From: CAZLBV01 sp964557845
GTDB lineage: Bacteria; Acidobacteriota; Aminicenantia; Aminicenantales; Aminicenantaceae
Assembly (NCBI GenBank): GCA_964557845.1
Contig: CAZLBV010000306.1
Location: 1-20,315, forward strand
Direction of reading: 5' to 3'
DNA length: 20,315 nucleotides
Position numbers and translations under genes: made by a program
Notes under the pieces: model-generated
The model's input: the letters and a program-made list of their open reading frames with translations, nothing else
The model's database searches: none
What the model was told of the DNA's origin: nothing
In this document: positions 6,182-13,919 of the stretch, piece by piece
Position numbering within the stretch: the stretch's first letter is position 1
Layout of the letters: each line of letters starts with the position of its first letter

Positions 6182-7642
6182 ATGGAAGAACAAGCCTTAT
6201 TTACAACTTCTGAGGTAAGCACCTACCTCAAAGTCAGCAACAGTACTATCTATAGGCTTGTTCAAAGTGAAAGAATTCCTTATTTAAAGGGAAATGGCCT
6301 TGGTCTTAAATTCCCTAAAAAAGCTATTGATGAATGGGTAGATAAGAACACAAATAAGTCAATAAAATTAACCCAAATTGATGAAAATAAAGAATTTATG
6401 TTGAATTTGCCTCCTATTTCTGATAGAATAAAATTAGAAAAAATAGGAGGTCTTAGCGAGTTGGCTAAAGCCAAAATTAAGACTCGCTTAAATTATGGCA
6501 ATGGTGCTATTTATCAAAGGAAAACAAAAAAAGGGAAAATTCGTTGGTATTTGGATTTCAAAAATGCAGAAGGGAAAAGAGTCCAATCACTTGCTCCCCT
6601 AGCGACTAATGCAGAAGAGGCTGCCCTTGCACTTAAGGAAGAAACTCAAAAAGTTTTCGATGAAAAGTATGGAATTACACGGAAAAAAGAAAAAATCACC
6701 TTCCGTGAATTCTCTAAATCCTTCCTTGAAGATTATTCTATGAATGTTAAGAAAAGTTGGAAAGCAGATAAATCAAGGATAATTACATTGAATCAATTCT
6801 TTAAAGACAAACCTCTTAAGGACATCACTCCCCTTGATATTGAAAAGTTTAGAAAATGGAGATTAGACAAGGGAAATACGAAAAGTACAATCAATAGATA
6901 TGTGGCACTCCTAAAGAAAATGTTCAACTTAGCGATTGATGAAGGTCACATGACCACTAATCCGGCAACTAAAGTCAAGCTCTATTCAGAAAAAGAATCA
7001 CAAAAGGAAAGAATCTTAACAGAAGAGGAAGAGAAAAGATTACTTGATAATTGCATGAATCACCTAAAAGAAATGATTATTATTGCCCTTAATACCGGAA
7101 TGAGAAGAGGCGAGATCTTTAATCTGAAGTGGAAAGACATTGATTTTAATTCTCAAACTTTAACTGTAGAAAAATCCAAAAGTGGAAAAAGCAGAGAGAT
7201 CCCCTTAAACTCAAGATCATTTCAAGTACTCAAGGAATTAGAAAATCAAAAAAACTCCAATCCTTATGTTTTTGCCAATCCTCAAACCGGAAAACCCTAT
7301 GATAACGTATGGAAATCATTCAAGACTGCATGCAAAAAAGCAGGAGTTGACAATCTCAGATTCCATGATCTCAGACATACATTCGCTAGCCGGTTAGTGG
7401 CAAGAGGTGCAGACATCGGAACAGTAAGAGAATTAGCAGGTCATTCCAGTATTACCATGACTCAAAGATATGTTCATTCCAACCTTGAAGCAAAGAAAAA
7501 AGCAGTAGATTTACTGGGTACAAAATCCAATGAAAATGGCAAAAAAGAGGAAGATTTGTTACATATTTGTGACACGGAAGGAAAAGAGCAAAAAAAGGAC
7601 TCTTTTCAAATCCCTTCAAATCATTTATTTTCAGTGAATTAA
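6182..7642 (+). CDS. int: Tyrosine integrase with an N-terminal excisionase-type HTH
   Basis: This 486-residue site-specific recombinase is preceded by a MerR/excisionase-like HTH at about 5-58 (LFTTSEVSTYLKVSNSTIYR, then RIPYLKG and an AIDEWVD tail). Next comes an arm-binding beta region (about 105-150, starting GNGAIYQRKTKKGKIRWYL), a SAM-like core-binding domain (about 172-265), and the catalytic domain. Catalytic residues are R308 (TGMRRGE), K333, H395-x2-R398 (HDLRH), H421 (AGHSS) and Y430 (QRYVHS), all present. The last ~50 residues are a Lys-rich tail. The stop lies only 2 bases from the encoded CCA end of a tRNA-Arg gene, the usual att target. No clear ribosome binding site precedes 6182, but the gene is 14 bases behind the PC4 gene. 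Carrying Xis-like and Int functions in one polypeptide may link integration and excision. Confidence 0.9.
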   Translation: MEEQALFTTSEVSTYLKVSNSTIYRLVQSERIPYLKGNGLGLKFPKKAIDEWVDKNTNKSIKLTQIDENKEFMLNLPPISDRIKLEKIGGLSELAKAKIKTRLNYGNGAIYQRKTKKGKIRWYLDFKNAEGKRVQSLAPLATNAEEAALALKEETQKVFDEKYGITRKKEKITFREFSKSFLEDYSMNVKKSWKADKSRIITLNQFFKDKPLKDITPLDIEKFRKWRLDKGNTKSTINRYVALLKKMFNLAIDEGHMTTNPATKVKLYSEKESQKERILTEEEEKRLLDNCMNHLKEMIIIALNTGMRRGEIFNLKWKDIDFNSQTLTVEKSKSGKSREIPLNSRSFQVLKELENQKNSNPYVFANPQTGKPYDNVWKSFKTACKKAGVDNLRFHDLRHTFASRLVARGADIGTVRELAGHSSITMTQRYVHSNLEAKKKAVDLLGTKSNENGKKEEDLLHICDTEGKEQKKDSFQIPSNHLFSVN

Positions 7643-7644
7643 GA

Positions 7645-7722
7645 TGGTACGCCTGGCCGGACTCGAACCGGCGACACATGGATTAGGAATCCATTGCTCT
7701 ATCCGTACTGAGCTACAGGCGC
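7645..7722 (-). tRNA. tRNA-Arg (anticodon CCT), integration target
   Basis: The minus strand folds as a complete cloverleaf. The 7-bp acceptor stem is GCGCCTG with CAGGCGT (first pair G-U). The D arm is GCTC/GAGC. The anticodon stem is ATGGA/TCCAT with loop TTCCTAA, giving anticodon CCT (reads AGG). The T arm is GCCGG/CCGGC with loop TTCGAGT. Discriminator A is followed by an encoded CCA at 7647-7645. Without CCA the gene spans 7648-7722. The integrase gene ends 2 bases from the CCA, so the 3' half of the tRNA is the probable attachment core and may have been supplied by the element on integration. Confidence 0.95.
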
Positions 7723-7748
7723 ACCCATGTATGTCATTGACGGCGCTT

Positions 7749-7776
7749 AGTTTAGCAGAGATGAGAAATTTGTCAA
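7749..7776 (-). promoter_or_regulatory. Promoter for the tRNA-Arg gene
   Basis: On the minus strand an exact TTGACA (7776-7771) is followed after 16 bases by TAAACT (7754-7749, 4 of 6). This places transcription start about 20 bases before the mature tRNA 5' end. It lies on the chromosomal side, so the tRNA remains expressed after integration. Confidence 0.5.
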
Positions 7777-7790
7777 TTCATTTTGCGCCT

Positions 7791-9410
7791 TTAGGAAGGC
7801 CTCCTGCGCCGTGTACCCAATAGACCCTTGAGAAACTTAAGGATCGATTTTTTATTCATACTTTGCTCGATATCTTCTTTAGAAAGCTCTTTGATCTTCT
7901 TGAGAAACTCCTGGTTTTCCTGATTGCGTTTGCTTACGATCTCGGCGATCGCATCCGCCAGATTGGGAGTCTTTCCTAAGAGCTCTGCAAAGGCTTCCTT
8001 CTTTATCTCCAGCAGCTCGGCCTCTTCCAAGACAATCCCAGTAGCTGTCCTGGGCATTCCTGTAAACAGCGACATCTCACCAAATATCCCTCCGGGCCCT
8101 ACATCGAATTCGTTTTTATACTTTTTTCTTTTTTCCTGGTATTCGATCTCACCATGGATCTTTCCTTTGGCCACAATGAAACAGCTGTCTCCCCTATCCC
8201 CCTGCTTGAAGATGATCTCACCCGGGGCAAAACGGTGCCGGGCAACTCCTTCCGCCAATTCCATAATCTCAGATTCCGAAACCAGGAGCCTTTCTCTCCC
8301 CTTTTCATCTATATCTTTTAAAAAGGAAGACCCGATCAGATCTTCATAGTTTTTTTCAACCGCTTGTCTTAATACCGCAGCTCTGTTCTCTTTATTTACA
8401 GATAAAAGCACTTCTTTTAATTTATCTCCAATAGGTATGGGAATGTGGATATTGTTTCTCTGAAAACGGTACCAGATCTTTCTGCCCACTTCGGCCATGA
8501 CGGGATATTTATGCTCATAATCTTTGATCCAGAACTTAATTACATAAGAGACCCCCAGGTCATCGTAATCATGAAGCTGGACTTCAGGAGCTGGATCTTT
8601 CAAAACCGCAGGCACGTCTCTGGCGGCTTCATTCAGGGCATCAAACACGTCTGAGGGTGATGCATCGTACCCGACCTTAACCGGGATCTTCAGAGCTGTT
8701 TTAGCATTAGGCAGAGAAAAATTTGTGATCTTTTCTGAAGCGACCATATTATTGGGAATAACGATTATATTGGATAACCGGTCCCGAATCCGGGTTTCTC
8801 TCCAATTGGTGTCAATCACCACCCCTTCATGCGAGGCGATCTCCACCCAGTCCCCTTTGGTAAAAGCTCTGGTAAGGTGAATGGAGATCCCGCTGAGAAT
8901 ATTGCTGAGAACGCCCTGGAACGCCAGCCCCAGGATCATGGTCAAGACCGCGGAAGTAGCCAGAACTCCGGTCAGGCTGATCCCCAGGATATCTTTCATT
9001 ATGATGAACAAGACCAGAATATAAATAATTGCCAGGATCATACCATGGAGCACTCCGGGAATAGGCAGGGTTATTTTCCTCTTTTTATATATAAACCTGA
9101 AAACAGCATCGATGAGCCTGATCAAAAAAACAATGAAAAAAAAGACCAAAGCTGCATCCAGATAGATCTTCAGTTTTTCAGAACGTAGGATTGCGGCACG
9201 AACCTTATCGATCTTTAAGATCAAAGCCAGCATCAGAAATACAACCGCAAAATTCAATCGTGCCATAAAAAAACCAAAGGCTGATTCATCGGTTTTTTTT
9301 CGGAGTAATTTCTTAATGCCGGCATAAATAATGAAACCGATCAGAAAGAAGGAAAATACAACCAGAATCTCCTGATATAAAATTAGAGAGCTTCTCCCTG
9401 CTGGACTCAT
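7791..9410 (-). CDS. MscS-type mechanosensitive channel with C-terminal cyclic-nucleotide-binding domain
   Basis: This 539-residue inner-membrane channel has hydrophobic segments at about 9-33, 47-66, 82-106 and 117-140. The MscS pore helix region at 148-182 (ATSAVLTMILGLAFQGVLSN, then LSGISIHL) leads into the beta domain (KGDWVEI, then the RDRLSNIIVIPNN motif at 210-221). Residues about 380-495 form a cNMP-binding domain with the phosphate-binding cassette GIFGEMSLF-x4-PRTAT (G441-T457). E445 and R454, which contact ribose and phosphate, are both present, so ligand binding is likely. The start overlaps the upstream hydrolase stop (ATGA) with GGAGG 7 bases before it, indicating coupling. Two genes upstream lies a nucleotide cyclase, so gating by its product is a strong inference. 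MscS proteins with cNMP domains are known, but the ligand here is unproven. Confidence 0.9.
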   Translation of the reverse strand: MSPAGRSSLILYQEILVVFSFFLIGFIIYAGIKKLLRKKTDESAFGFFMARLNFAVVFLMLALILKIDKVRAAILRSEKLKIYLDAALVFFFIVFLIRLIDAVFRFIYKKRKITLPIPGVLHGMILAIIYILVLFIIMKDILGISLTGVLATSAVLTMILGLAFQGVLSNILSGISIHLTRAFTKGDWVEIASHEGVVIDTNWRETRIRDRLSNIIVIPNNMVASEKITNFSLPNAKTALKIPVKVGYDASPSDVFDALNEAARDVPAVLKDPAPEVQLHDYDDLGVSYVIKFWIKDYEHKYPVMAEVGRKIWYRFQRNNIHIPIPIGDKLKEVLLSVNKENRAAVLRQAVEKNYEDLIGSSFLKDIDEKGRERLLVSESEIMELAEGVARHRFAPGEIIFKQGDRGDSCFIVAKGKIHGEIEYQEKRKKYKNEFDVGPGGIFGEMSLFTGMPRTATGIVLEEAELLEIKKEAFAELLGKTPNLADAIAEIVSKRNQENQEFLKKIKELSKEDIEQSMNKKSILKFLKGLLGTRRRRPS

Positions 9411-10231
9411 ATCTTTTCCTCCGTCTCCTCAATCTCCTCTCTGGCCCCCTGAGTTCTGGGAAATTGTTCCCGGGCAAGTGTGATGAAATCATCGATATCT
9501 TTATCCGAATGCCGCGGGTTAAAATGGGTCAAATATAGATTCCGGACGTCAGCTTCCTGAGCGAGCTTGACCCCGGCTTCCCAGGTGCTGTGGCCCCAAC
9601 CTCTGCGGCCGGAAGAATATTCTTCCGGTGTAAAAGTTCCATCATAGGCAAAAATATCCGCTTTTTCAGCGAATCCTGCCAGATTATGATCTATTCCCTC
9701 TTCCGGATGTTCGGTATCAGAAGCAAAAACGATCGATTTTCCTTCTGCTTCGAACCTGTAAGCGGTACTTCCCTGGGGATGATTGAGCGGCATAGAAGAG
9801 ATCTTCAATCCACCGGCATCAAAACTTCCTTTCGGAATCTGTTTGAATACTTTCTGAGAAGGGGTTTCCTGGAAATTGACCGGAAAATATCGGCCCCTCA
9901 TCAAACCACTAAGATAAGTTTCTGTCTCCTCTGGGCTGATCGGTGAGTATATATTTAAAACAGTCTTAGGCGAATACAGCGGCAAAAAAAATGGGAGCCC
10001 CATGATGTGATCGAGATGAAAATGCGTCATGATAAGATCGATCACCAAAGGGTCTTTCGGGGTGCGAGCGAGTATCTTCCCTACCTTTTCAATTCCTGTC
10101 CCGGCATCAATAATAACGATATCTTTATCTGGTATTTTTATTGCGGCACAGGTTGTGTGCCCTCCATATTTCATCTTGTCCGGATCAGAGACAGGCATCG
10201 TACCTCTGACTCCATAGAAAAAAAACTTCAT
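9407..10231 (-). CDS. Metallo-beta-lactamase-fold hydrolase, candidate cyclic-nucleotide phosphodiesterase
   Basis: The protein is 274 residues with the MBL fold. Its N-terminus GVRGTMPV-x7-YGGHTTCAA is followed by IIDAGTG (40-46), the metal motif THFHLDH (H70, H72, D74, H75), H151 (LNHPQG), D172 (ASDTEH) and H236 (LTHFNPRH). All expected two-metal ligands are visible, so it should be active. The family (Lactamase_B_2 type) includes RNA, phosphonate and cyclic-nucleotide phosphodiesterases, and the substrate cannot be read from motifs alone. It lies 34 bases downstream of a cyclase and overlaps a cNMP-gated channel gene by 4 bases, which makes cyclic-nucleotide breakdown an attractive inference. 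GAGGAG precedes the ATG. No signal peptide is present, so it is cytoplasmic. Confidence 0.85.
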   Translation of the reverse strand: MKFFFYGVRGTMPVSDPDKMKYGGHTTCAAIKIPDKDIVIIDAGTGIEKVGKILARTPKDPLVIDLIMTHFHLDHIMGLPFFLPLYSPKTVLNIYSPISPEETETYLSGLMRGRYFPVNFQETPSQKVFKQIPKGSFDAGGLKISSMPLNHPQGSTAYRFEAEGKSIVFASDTEHPEEGIDHNLAGFAEKADIFAYDGTFTPEEYSSGRRGWGHSTWEAGVKLAQEADVRNLYLTHFNPRHSDKDIDDFITLAREQFPRTQGAREEIEETEEKI

Positions 10232-10265
10232 ATCACTCCTCTATTAAAAATCTCTTAACAAATCT

Positions 10266-12350
10266 TCATTTACTCTTCAGATCAAAAACACCTGCCCAGT
10301 CAGATGGGGGAGGTTCTTTTATTAAGGCATGTATCCGTTCTATATAAACCTTCGCTGCCCCATCATTCTCAAGACTCTTAAACAGCTCCAAGGCTAAAGA
10401 CCAATCGCGATTCCTGTAAGCCTTTAATCCTGCATGAAAAATCTCGATCTGCTTTAATCGCTCTTGAGATATTTTTTCCATCTCTTCAACAGGTTCATAA
10501 ACATGGACAGGCCTTTTCTTGCCTATGACCCGGATAAGGTCTATTTCCCTGGCAGCATAAGCATTTTTGATCTGATCATAAGTCGATTCACCCATTAGAA
10601 TTGGAATATTATACTGTTTACAGGCTCCTTCCAGGCGGGAGGCCAGATTCACAGTGTCTCCCATAGCGGTATAATCAAATCGATTTTCTGCTCCCATGTT
10701 TCCCACTACTGCCTGTCCGGAATTAACCCCTATACGCATGTATAATTCATGGCCGAATTTTTCTTTAAAAGGCCCTCTGATCTCTGCCAGTCTCTTCTGG
10801 CATCGAACCGCCGCCCTGGCTGCGCGCAGGGCATGGTCAGGCTGATCAGCCGGTGCGTTCCAAAAGGCAATAATGGCATCCCCCTCATACTTATCCAGAG
10901 TCCCGCCGGTGTCAAGGATTATATCCGTCATCTCAGATAGATAAGCATTAAGCAGGCGCACAAGGTCCTCCGGCGACAGGCCTTCGGAAATGGATGTAAA
11001 TCCTGCCAGATCAGAGAAAAAAGAAGATATTTCTTTTCGCTCACCGCCCAGCCTGAGCTTAGAAGGATCCTCAATAATACGTTCGATCACATGCGGGCTG
11101 AGATAAAACTGAAAAACATTTTTTATGAAACGCTTTTTCTTTCCTTCAACATTGTAGTTTGCCAGGGTGGCCGCGGTAAAAGCGGTCAGGACCGCAAATT
11201 CTGGGGCCACAAATTCCAGCCAGATACCCATAAAATAAGCTAAACACGCCGCAACTAAAGGTACAAGAAATATCCCAACTGCAAAGAGAATAATATGGAT
11301 CATCTTAGGAAGAACAGAGGTTATGATCCCGGTCAAAAGAGAAACAAAAGCTATGAAAAGCAGTAAAATACCGGCTGGAGGGATCCGAATAAAGTCTTGA
11401 TTGAGCAGATTGTCGATCGCCGCTGCCTGGATCCCGACTCCAGGAGCGACGGGGCTGAAGGGAGTCGGCCTGAGGTCTAAAAGTCCAGGCGCACTGCCTC
11501 CTATGAGAACGACCTTGTTTTTGAATTCATCCAAAGGAACCTGAGGCTTCTGCCCGGCTTCAAGTTGGGCAAATGAATTGATAACCGCGGCTGCCGAATA
11601 AAGAGAATAAACGCCGGTCGGGCCGTGGTAATTGAGAATCATGTTCCCGTGTCTGTCCACCGGTATCTTGATCAAAGGCTTATCCTTTCGAATAAACGAT
11701 ACCATCGCCCAAGGGAGAGAAGGAAAAAGCTTGTCCTGATATTTGATCACCAAAGGAAGACGCCGGTATATGCCGTCTTTATCAGGAGAAAAATTGACAT
11801 TGCCTGTACCCCTGGCCGCATGCAAATACATCTCGATGGGCAAGGTCACAGACTGCATGGAAATTATTTTTTCTTTTGGGTAAGGGATCTGATCTATACC
11901 GATATCCTTAAGGAGGGAAACTTGCTCAAATTTAGAGGTCTGTTTCTGTGAACTAAAAAAAACCGGGAGAAAAGCCATATTGGCCTTCTGCATGGATTCT
12001 GCAAACACAGAATCATCCGCCTCCCCCCAGGAAGAAGTCTCGGAAAAAATAAGATCAAAGCCCACCGCTTTGGCACCGGCCCGGGAGCAGTATTCCAAAA
12101 GATAAGCATACATTTCCCGCGGCCACGGCCAGGAAAGGCCTTGTTCCTCGGCATACACATCCAAACTTTTCTGATCGATCAAAATCAAGAGAATATCCTT
12201 GCTGACATCAGAGGAATCAGCCAAAGCCTGCAGCCGCCAATCCCAGGTTTTCCACTCCCATGCTTTAAACAGACCTGATAAATACAAGATCGAGGTCAGG
12301 AAAAATATAATTGCCCCAATAAGGATGCCTCTTTTCAGTGTACTCGACAT
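10266..12350 (-). CDS. CHASE2-domain class III adenylate cyclase, membrane receptor
   Basis: The protein is 694 residues. One N-terminal transmembrane helix (about 8-28) is followed by a CHASE2 sensor (about 30-320; AKAVGFDLIFSE, DGIYRRLPLV and KNKVVLIGGSAPGLLDLR are typical), which lies outside the cytoplasm. Three transmembrane helices (about 325-345, 350-375 and 378-398) follow, then a class III cyclase domain (about 435-620). Metal ligands are D447 (FSDLAGFT) and D491 (KYEGDAI). The substrate pair K487 and T561 (DYTAMGDTVN) is the class IIIb pattern and favours ATP. N568 and R572 complete the site. The last ~65 residues resemble a TPR-like helix pair. No ribosome binding site or clear promoter was found in the 91 bases before the ATG. 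It is the first gene of the set with the MBL hydrolase and the cNMP-gated channel. The signal sensed by CHASE2 is unknown. Confidence 0.92.
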   Translation of the reverse strand: MSSTLKRGILIGAIIFFLTSILYLSGLFKAWEWKTWDWRLQALADSSDVSKDILLILIDQKSLDVYAEEQGLSWPWPREMYAYLLEYCSRAGAKAVGFDLIFSETSSWGEADDSVFAESMQKANMAFLPVFFSSQKQTSKFEQVSLLKDIGIDQIPYPKEKIISMQSVTLPIEMYLHAARGTGNVNFSPDKDGIYRRLPLVIKYQDKLFPSLPWAMVSFIRKDKPLIKIPVDRHGNMILNYHGPTGVYSLYSAAAVINSFAQLEAGQKPQVPLDEFKNKVVLIGGSAPGLLDLRPTPFSPVAPGVGIQAAAIDNLLNQDFIRIPPAGILLLFIAFVSLLTGIITSVLPKMIHIILFAVGIFLVPLVAACLAYFMGIWLEFVAPEFAVLTAFTAATLANYNVEGKKKRFIKNVFQFYLSPHVIERIIEDPSKLRLGGERKEISSFFSDLAGFTSISEGLSPEDLVRLLNAYLSEMTDIILDTGGTLDKYEGDAIIAFWNAPADQPDHALRAARAAVRCQKRLAEIRGPFKEKFGHELYMRIGVNSGQAVVGNMGAENRFDYTAMGDTVNLASRLEGACKQYNIPILMGESTYDQIKNAYAAREIDLIRVIGKKRPVHVYEPVEEMEKISQERLKQIEIFHAGLKAYRNRDWSLALELFKSLENDGAAKVYIERIHALIKEPPPSDWAGVFDLKSK

Positions 12351-12441
12351 TACAATATTTCAGTAGGAATAAATATTTATCAAATCCAAGATAACCCTGG
12401 AAAAGAAATCATCAGATCATCTGCAGTTCAGACTGCCTGCG

Positions 12442-13347
12442 TCATTTCAGCAGTTTCATATATTGTGCAAATCTGCTGGTTCGGACTGATTCCGTGGAAG
12501 CAGCCTGCGATATGGAATTAAGCTCTTTTTGAACTCTCTCTATCCTATCCTGGGAAGAAGGATGGGTTTTAAACCATCCCTTGGCTGCTCCGGATGATGC
12601 ATCCGGAGTCAATGTCCCCAGAAAATCAAGCAGTCCATAAGGATTATATCCCGTAGTATCAAGGATATGCAGAGAAAGCTGGTCGGCTTCATACTCATAT
12701 TTTCTGTCATAGCCTCTTTCTATCAGGCTCTCGGCAATGTCCCCCAGCACATTTTCGAAGATCCCGGTTAATTTATTCAGCTCTTCAGGAGCAAATCTCT
12801 GGGCAGTTTCCTGCCCCAGAATTCCAAAGGCTTCGATCAGACGTGATTTCTTGATGGATTTTAACCCATGCTTAGCGCTGACATGGCCCACTTCATGTGC
12901 CAGAACGCTGGCCAACATTTCCTCATTCCGGCATTTTTTTATCAGCCCCTTGGTGAGAAAGATAAAACCGCCAGGAGCAGCCATGGCATTGACCTCATCG
13001 GAATCCAGGACCAGGAAATGGTAACCGGCATAAGTCTCAGGGCGGTTGCTATAAAGAGCCACCGTATTCCCCAGAAGGTTAATATATTTTGTAAAGGCTT
13101 CATTGTTATAAACCGGATATCTCGACAGGATCATAGCTGAAACGGCCCGGCCGATATAATACTCTTCTTCCTCCGTTATATCTGCAAAACTCTGCCTGAC
13201 TTTATTGGCTTTTTGGGCCGCTGACTTAATGCTTTCAGTTTGTTCAGAGGTAAGATCAGATAAGCTTTCCAACGAGGCACAGGAGATTACCAGGAGAGAA
13301 ATAACCGTAAAACAAGAACTCAATATGAACCACTGTCTTAATTTCAT
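12442..13347 (-). CDS. M48-family metalloprotease, lipoprotein
   Basis: This 301-residue zinc protease has a lipoprotein signal peptide (hydrophobic 6-20, lipobox VISC with C23). The peptidase part contains H151-E152-x2-H155 (LAHEVGHVSAKHG) and the third ligand E218 in the YEYEADQLSL block. The preceding DEVNAMAAPGGFIFLTKGL segment is characteristic of M48 enzymes of the LoiP/YcaL/BepA N-domain type, which work on misfolded outer-membrane proteins in the periplasm. The short length means no TPR domain as in BepA. Its ATG overlaps the stop of the upstream SH3 gene (ATGA), with GGAGG 6 bases before, so the two are coupled and probably act together in envelope maintenance. That role is inferred from the family. 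Confidence 0.9.
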   Translation of the reverse strand: MKLRQWFILSSCFTVISLLVISCASLESLSDLTSEQTESIKSAAQKANKVRQSFADITEEEEYYIGRAVSAMILSRYPVYNNEAFTKYINLLGNTVALYSNRPETYAGYHFLVLDSDEVNAMAAPGGFIFLTKGLIKKCRNEEMLASVLAHEVGHVSAKHGLKSIKKSRLIEAFGILGQETAQRFAPEELNKLTGIFENVLGDIAESLIERGYDRKYEYEADQLSLHILDTTGYNPYGLLDFLGTLTPDASSGAAKGWFKTHPSSQDRIERVQKELNSISQAASTESVRTSRFAQYMKLLK

Positions 13348-13832
13348 CGGGCACCTCCACTTTCGCCCAGCTTGCCCTTTTTGAGAAATGCAGCGATCTC
13401 GGCAAAGGACACTTTGATCTTGAGCATCCTATCTACCCAGGCAAAGTCGACATTGGGGTTATCTGCTTTGTATTTTTCTTCCACCTGTTTGTTGAATCCT
13501 TTGGCGGCGAGAGCCACTTCTTCCCCACTGGCTTGGGTTGACACAGATGTGTTCAGGACTGAAAATCCCGTCTTCTTCCCCATCAGAGCACTGGAATGGA
13601 GCCATCCGATCTGTCCGGAGGCGGTTTTTACATTGTACCAGCCATTATTTAATGCGATCGTCTCCACACTCTCACCTATCTTCAATACAGCGATGGTATC
13701 TGCAAAAAATTTAGGTTCTTTTTTTAAATTCGTTGTCTGAACTTTTACCACCATCGTCTCAGCTAAGGCTGCCGCCGTAAAAACGATCAAAACAGCAAAA
13801 ACCATGAATTTAATCCGATTTGGGATTCGCAT
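13344..13832 (-). CDS. Periplasmic SH3-domain protein
   Basis: This 162-residue exported protein has a signal peptide at 1-24 (basic start MRIPNRIK, hydrophobic core, ALA cleavage). A bacterial SH3 domain follows at about 27-83, with KVQTTNLKKEPKF, then VLKIGESVETI and GWYNVKT-x-SGQIGWLHSSAL. The C-terminal ~70 residues are helical and not recognised. Bacterial SH3 domains often bind peptidoglycan or peptides. The frame is open back to 13892, but that start lies inside the promoter, whereas ATG 13832 has a GGAGAGAG site. Translation is coupled to the M48 protease by a 4-base overlap. The gene could encode a substrate adaptor or cell-wall anchor for the protease, which is inference. Confidence 0.8.
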   Translation of the reverse strand: MRIPNRIKFMVFAVLIVFTAAALAETMVVKVQTTNLKKEPKFFADTIAVLKIGESVETIALNNGWYNVKTASGQIGWLHSSALMGKKTGFSVLNTSVSTQASGEEVALAAKGFNKQVEEKYKADNPNVDFAWVDRMLKIKVSFAEIAAFLKKGKLGESGGAR

Positions 13833-13862
13833 GTCTCTCTCCACATGAAACTCTCTATCTAG

Positions 13863-13892
13863 ATTATATGCGAGAGAGCTTCTGAGGCGCAA
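13863..13892 (-). promoter_or_regulatory. Promoter for the SH3-M48 operon
   Basis: On the minus strand a perfect TATAAT (13868-13863) is preceded after 18 bases by TTGCGC (13892-13887, 3 of 6). The start would be near 13856, with a leader of about 24 bases carrying GGAGAGAG. It separates the operon from recD2, which ends at 13920. It is also the reason for rejecting the longer start of the SH3 gene. Confidence 0.6.
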
Positions 13893-13919
13893 GATAATTT
13901 TGGGGGGAGAAAAAGGTTT

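Noticed and set aside
7452..7679. Minus-strand open frame overlapping the integrase end and the tRNA
   Set aside because: It lies opposite a well-supported integrase gene and would begin inside the tRNA; no ribosome binding site and no recognisable protein.
8829..9188. Plus-strand open frame of 119 codons inside the MscS gene
   Set aside because: It is antisense to conserved channel helices; the protein is rich in Gln, Asp and His as expected of a shadow of a membrane-protein gene.
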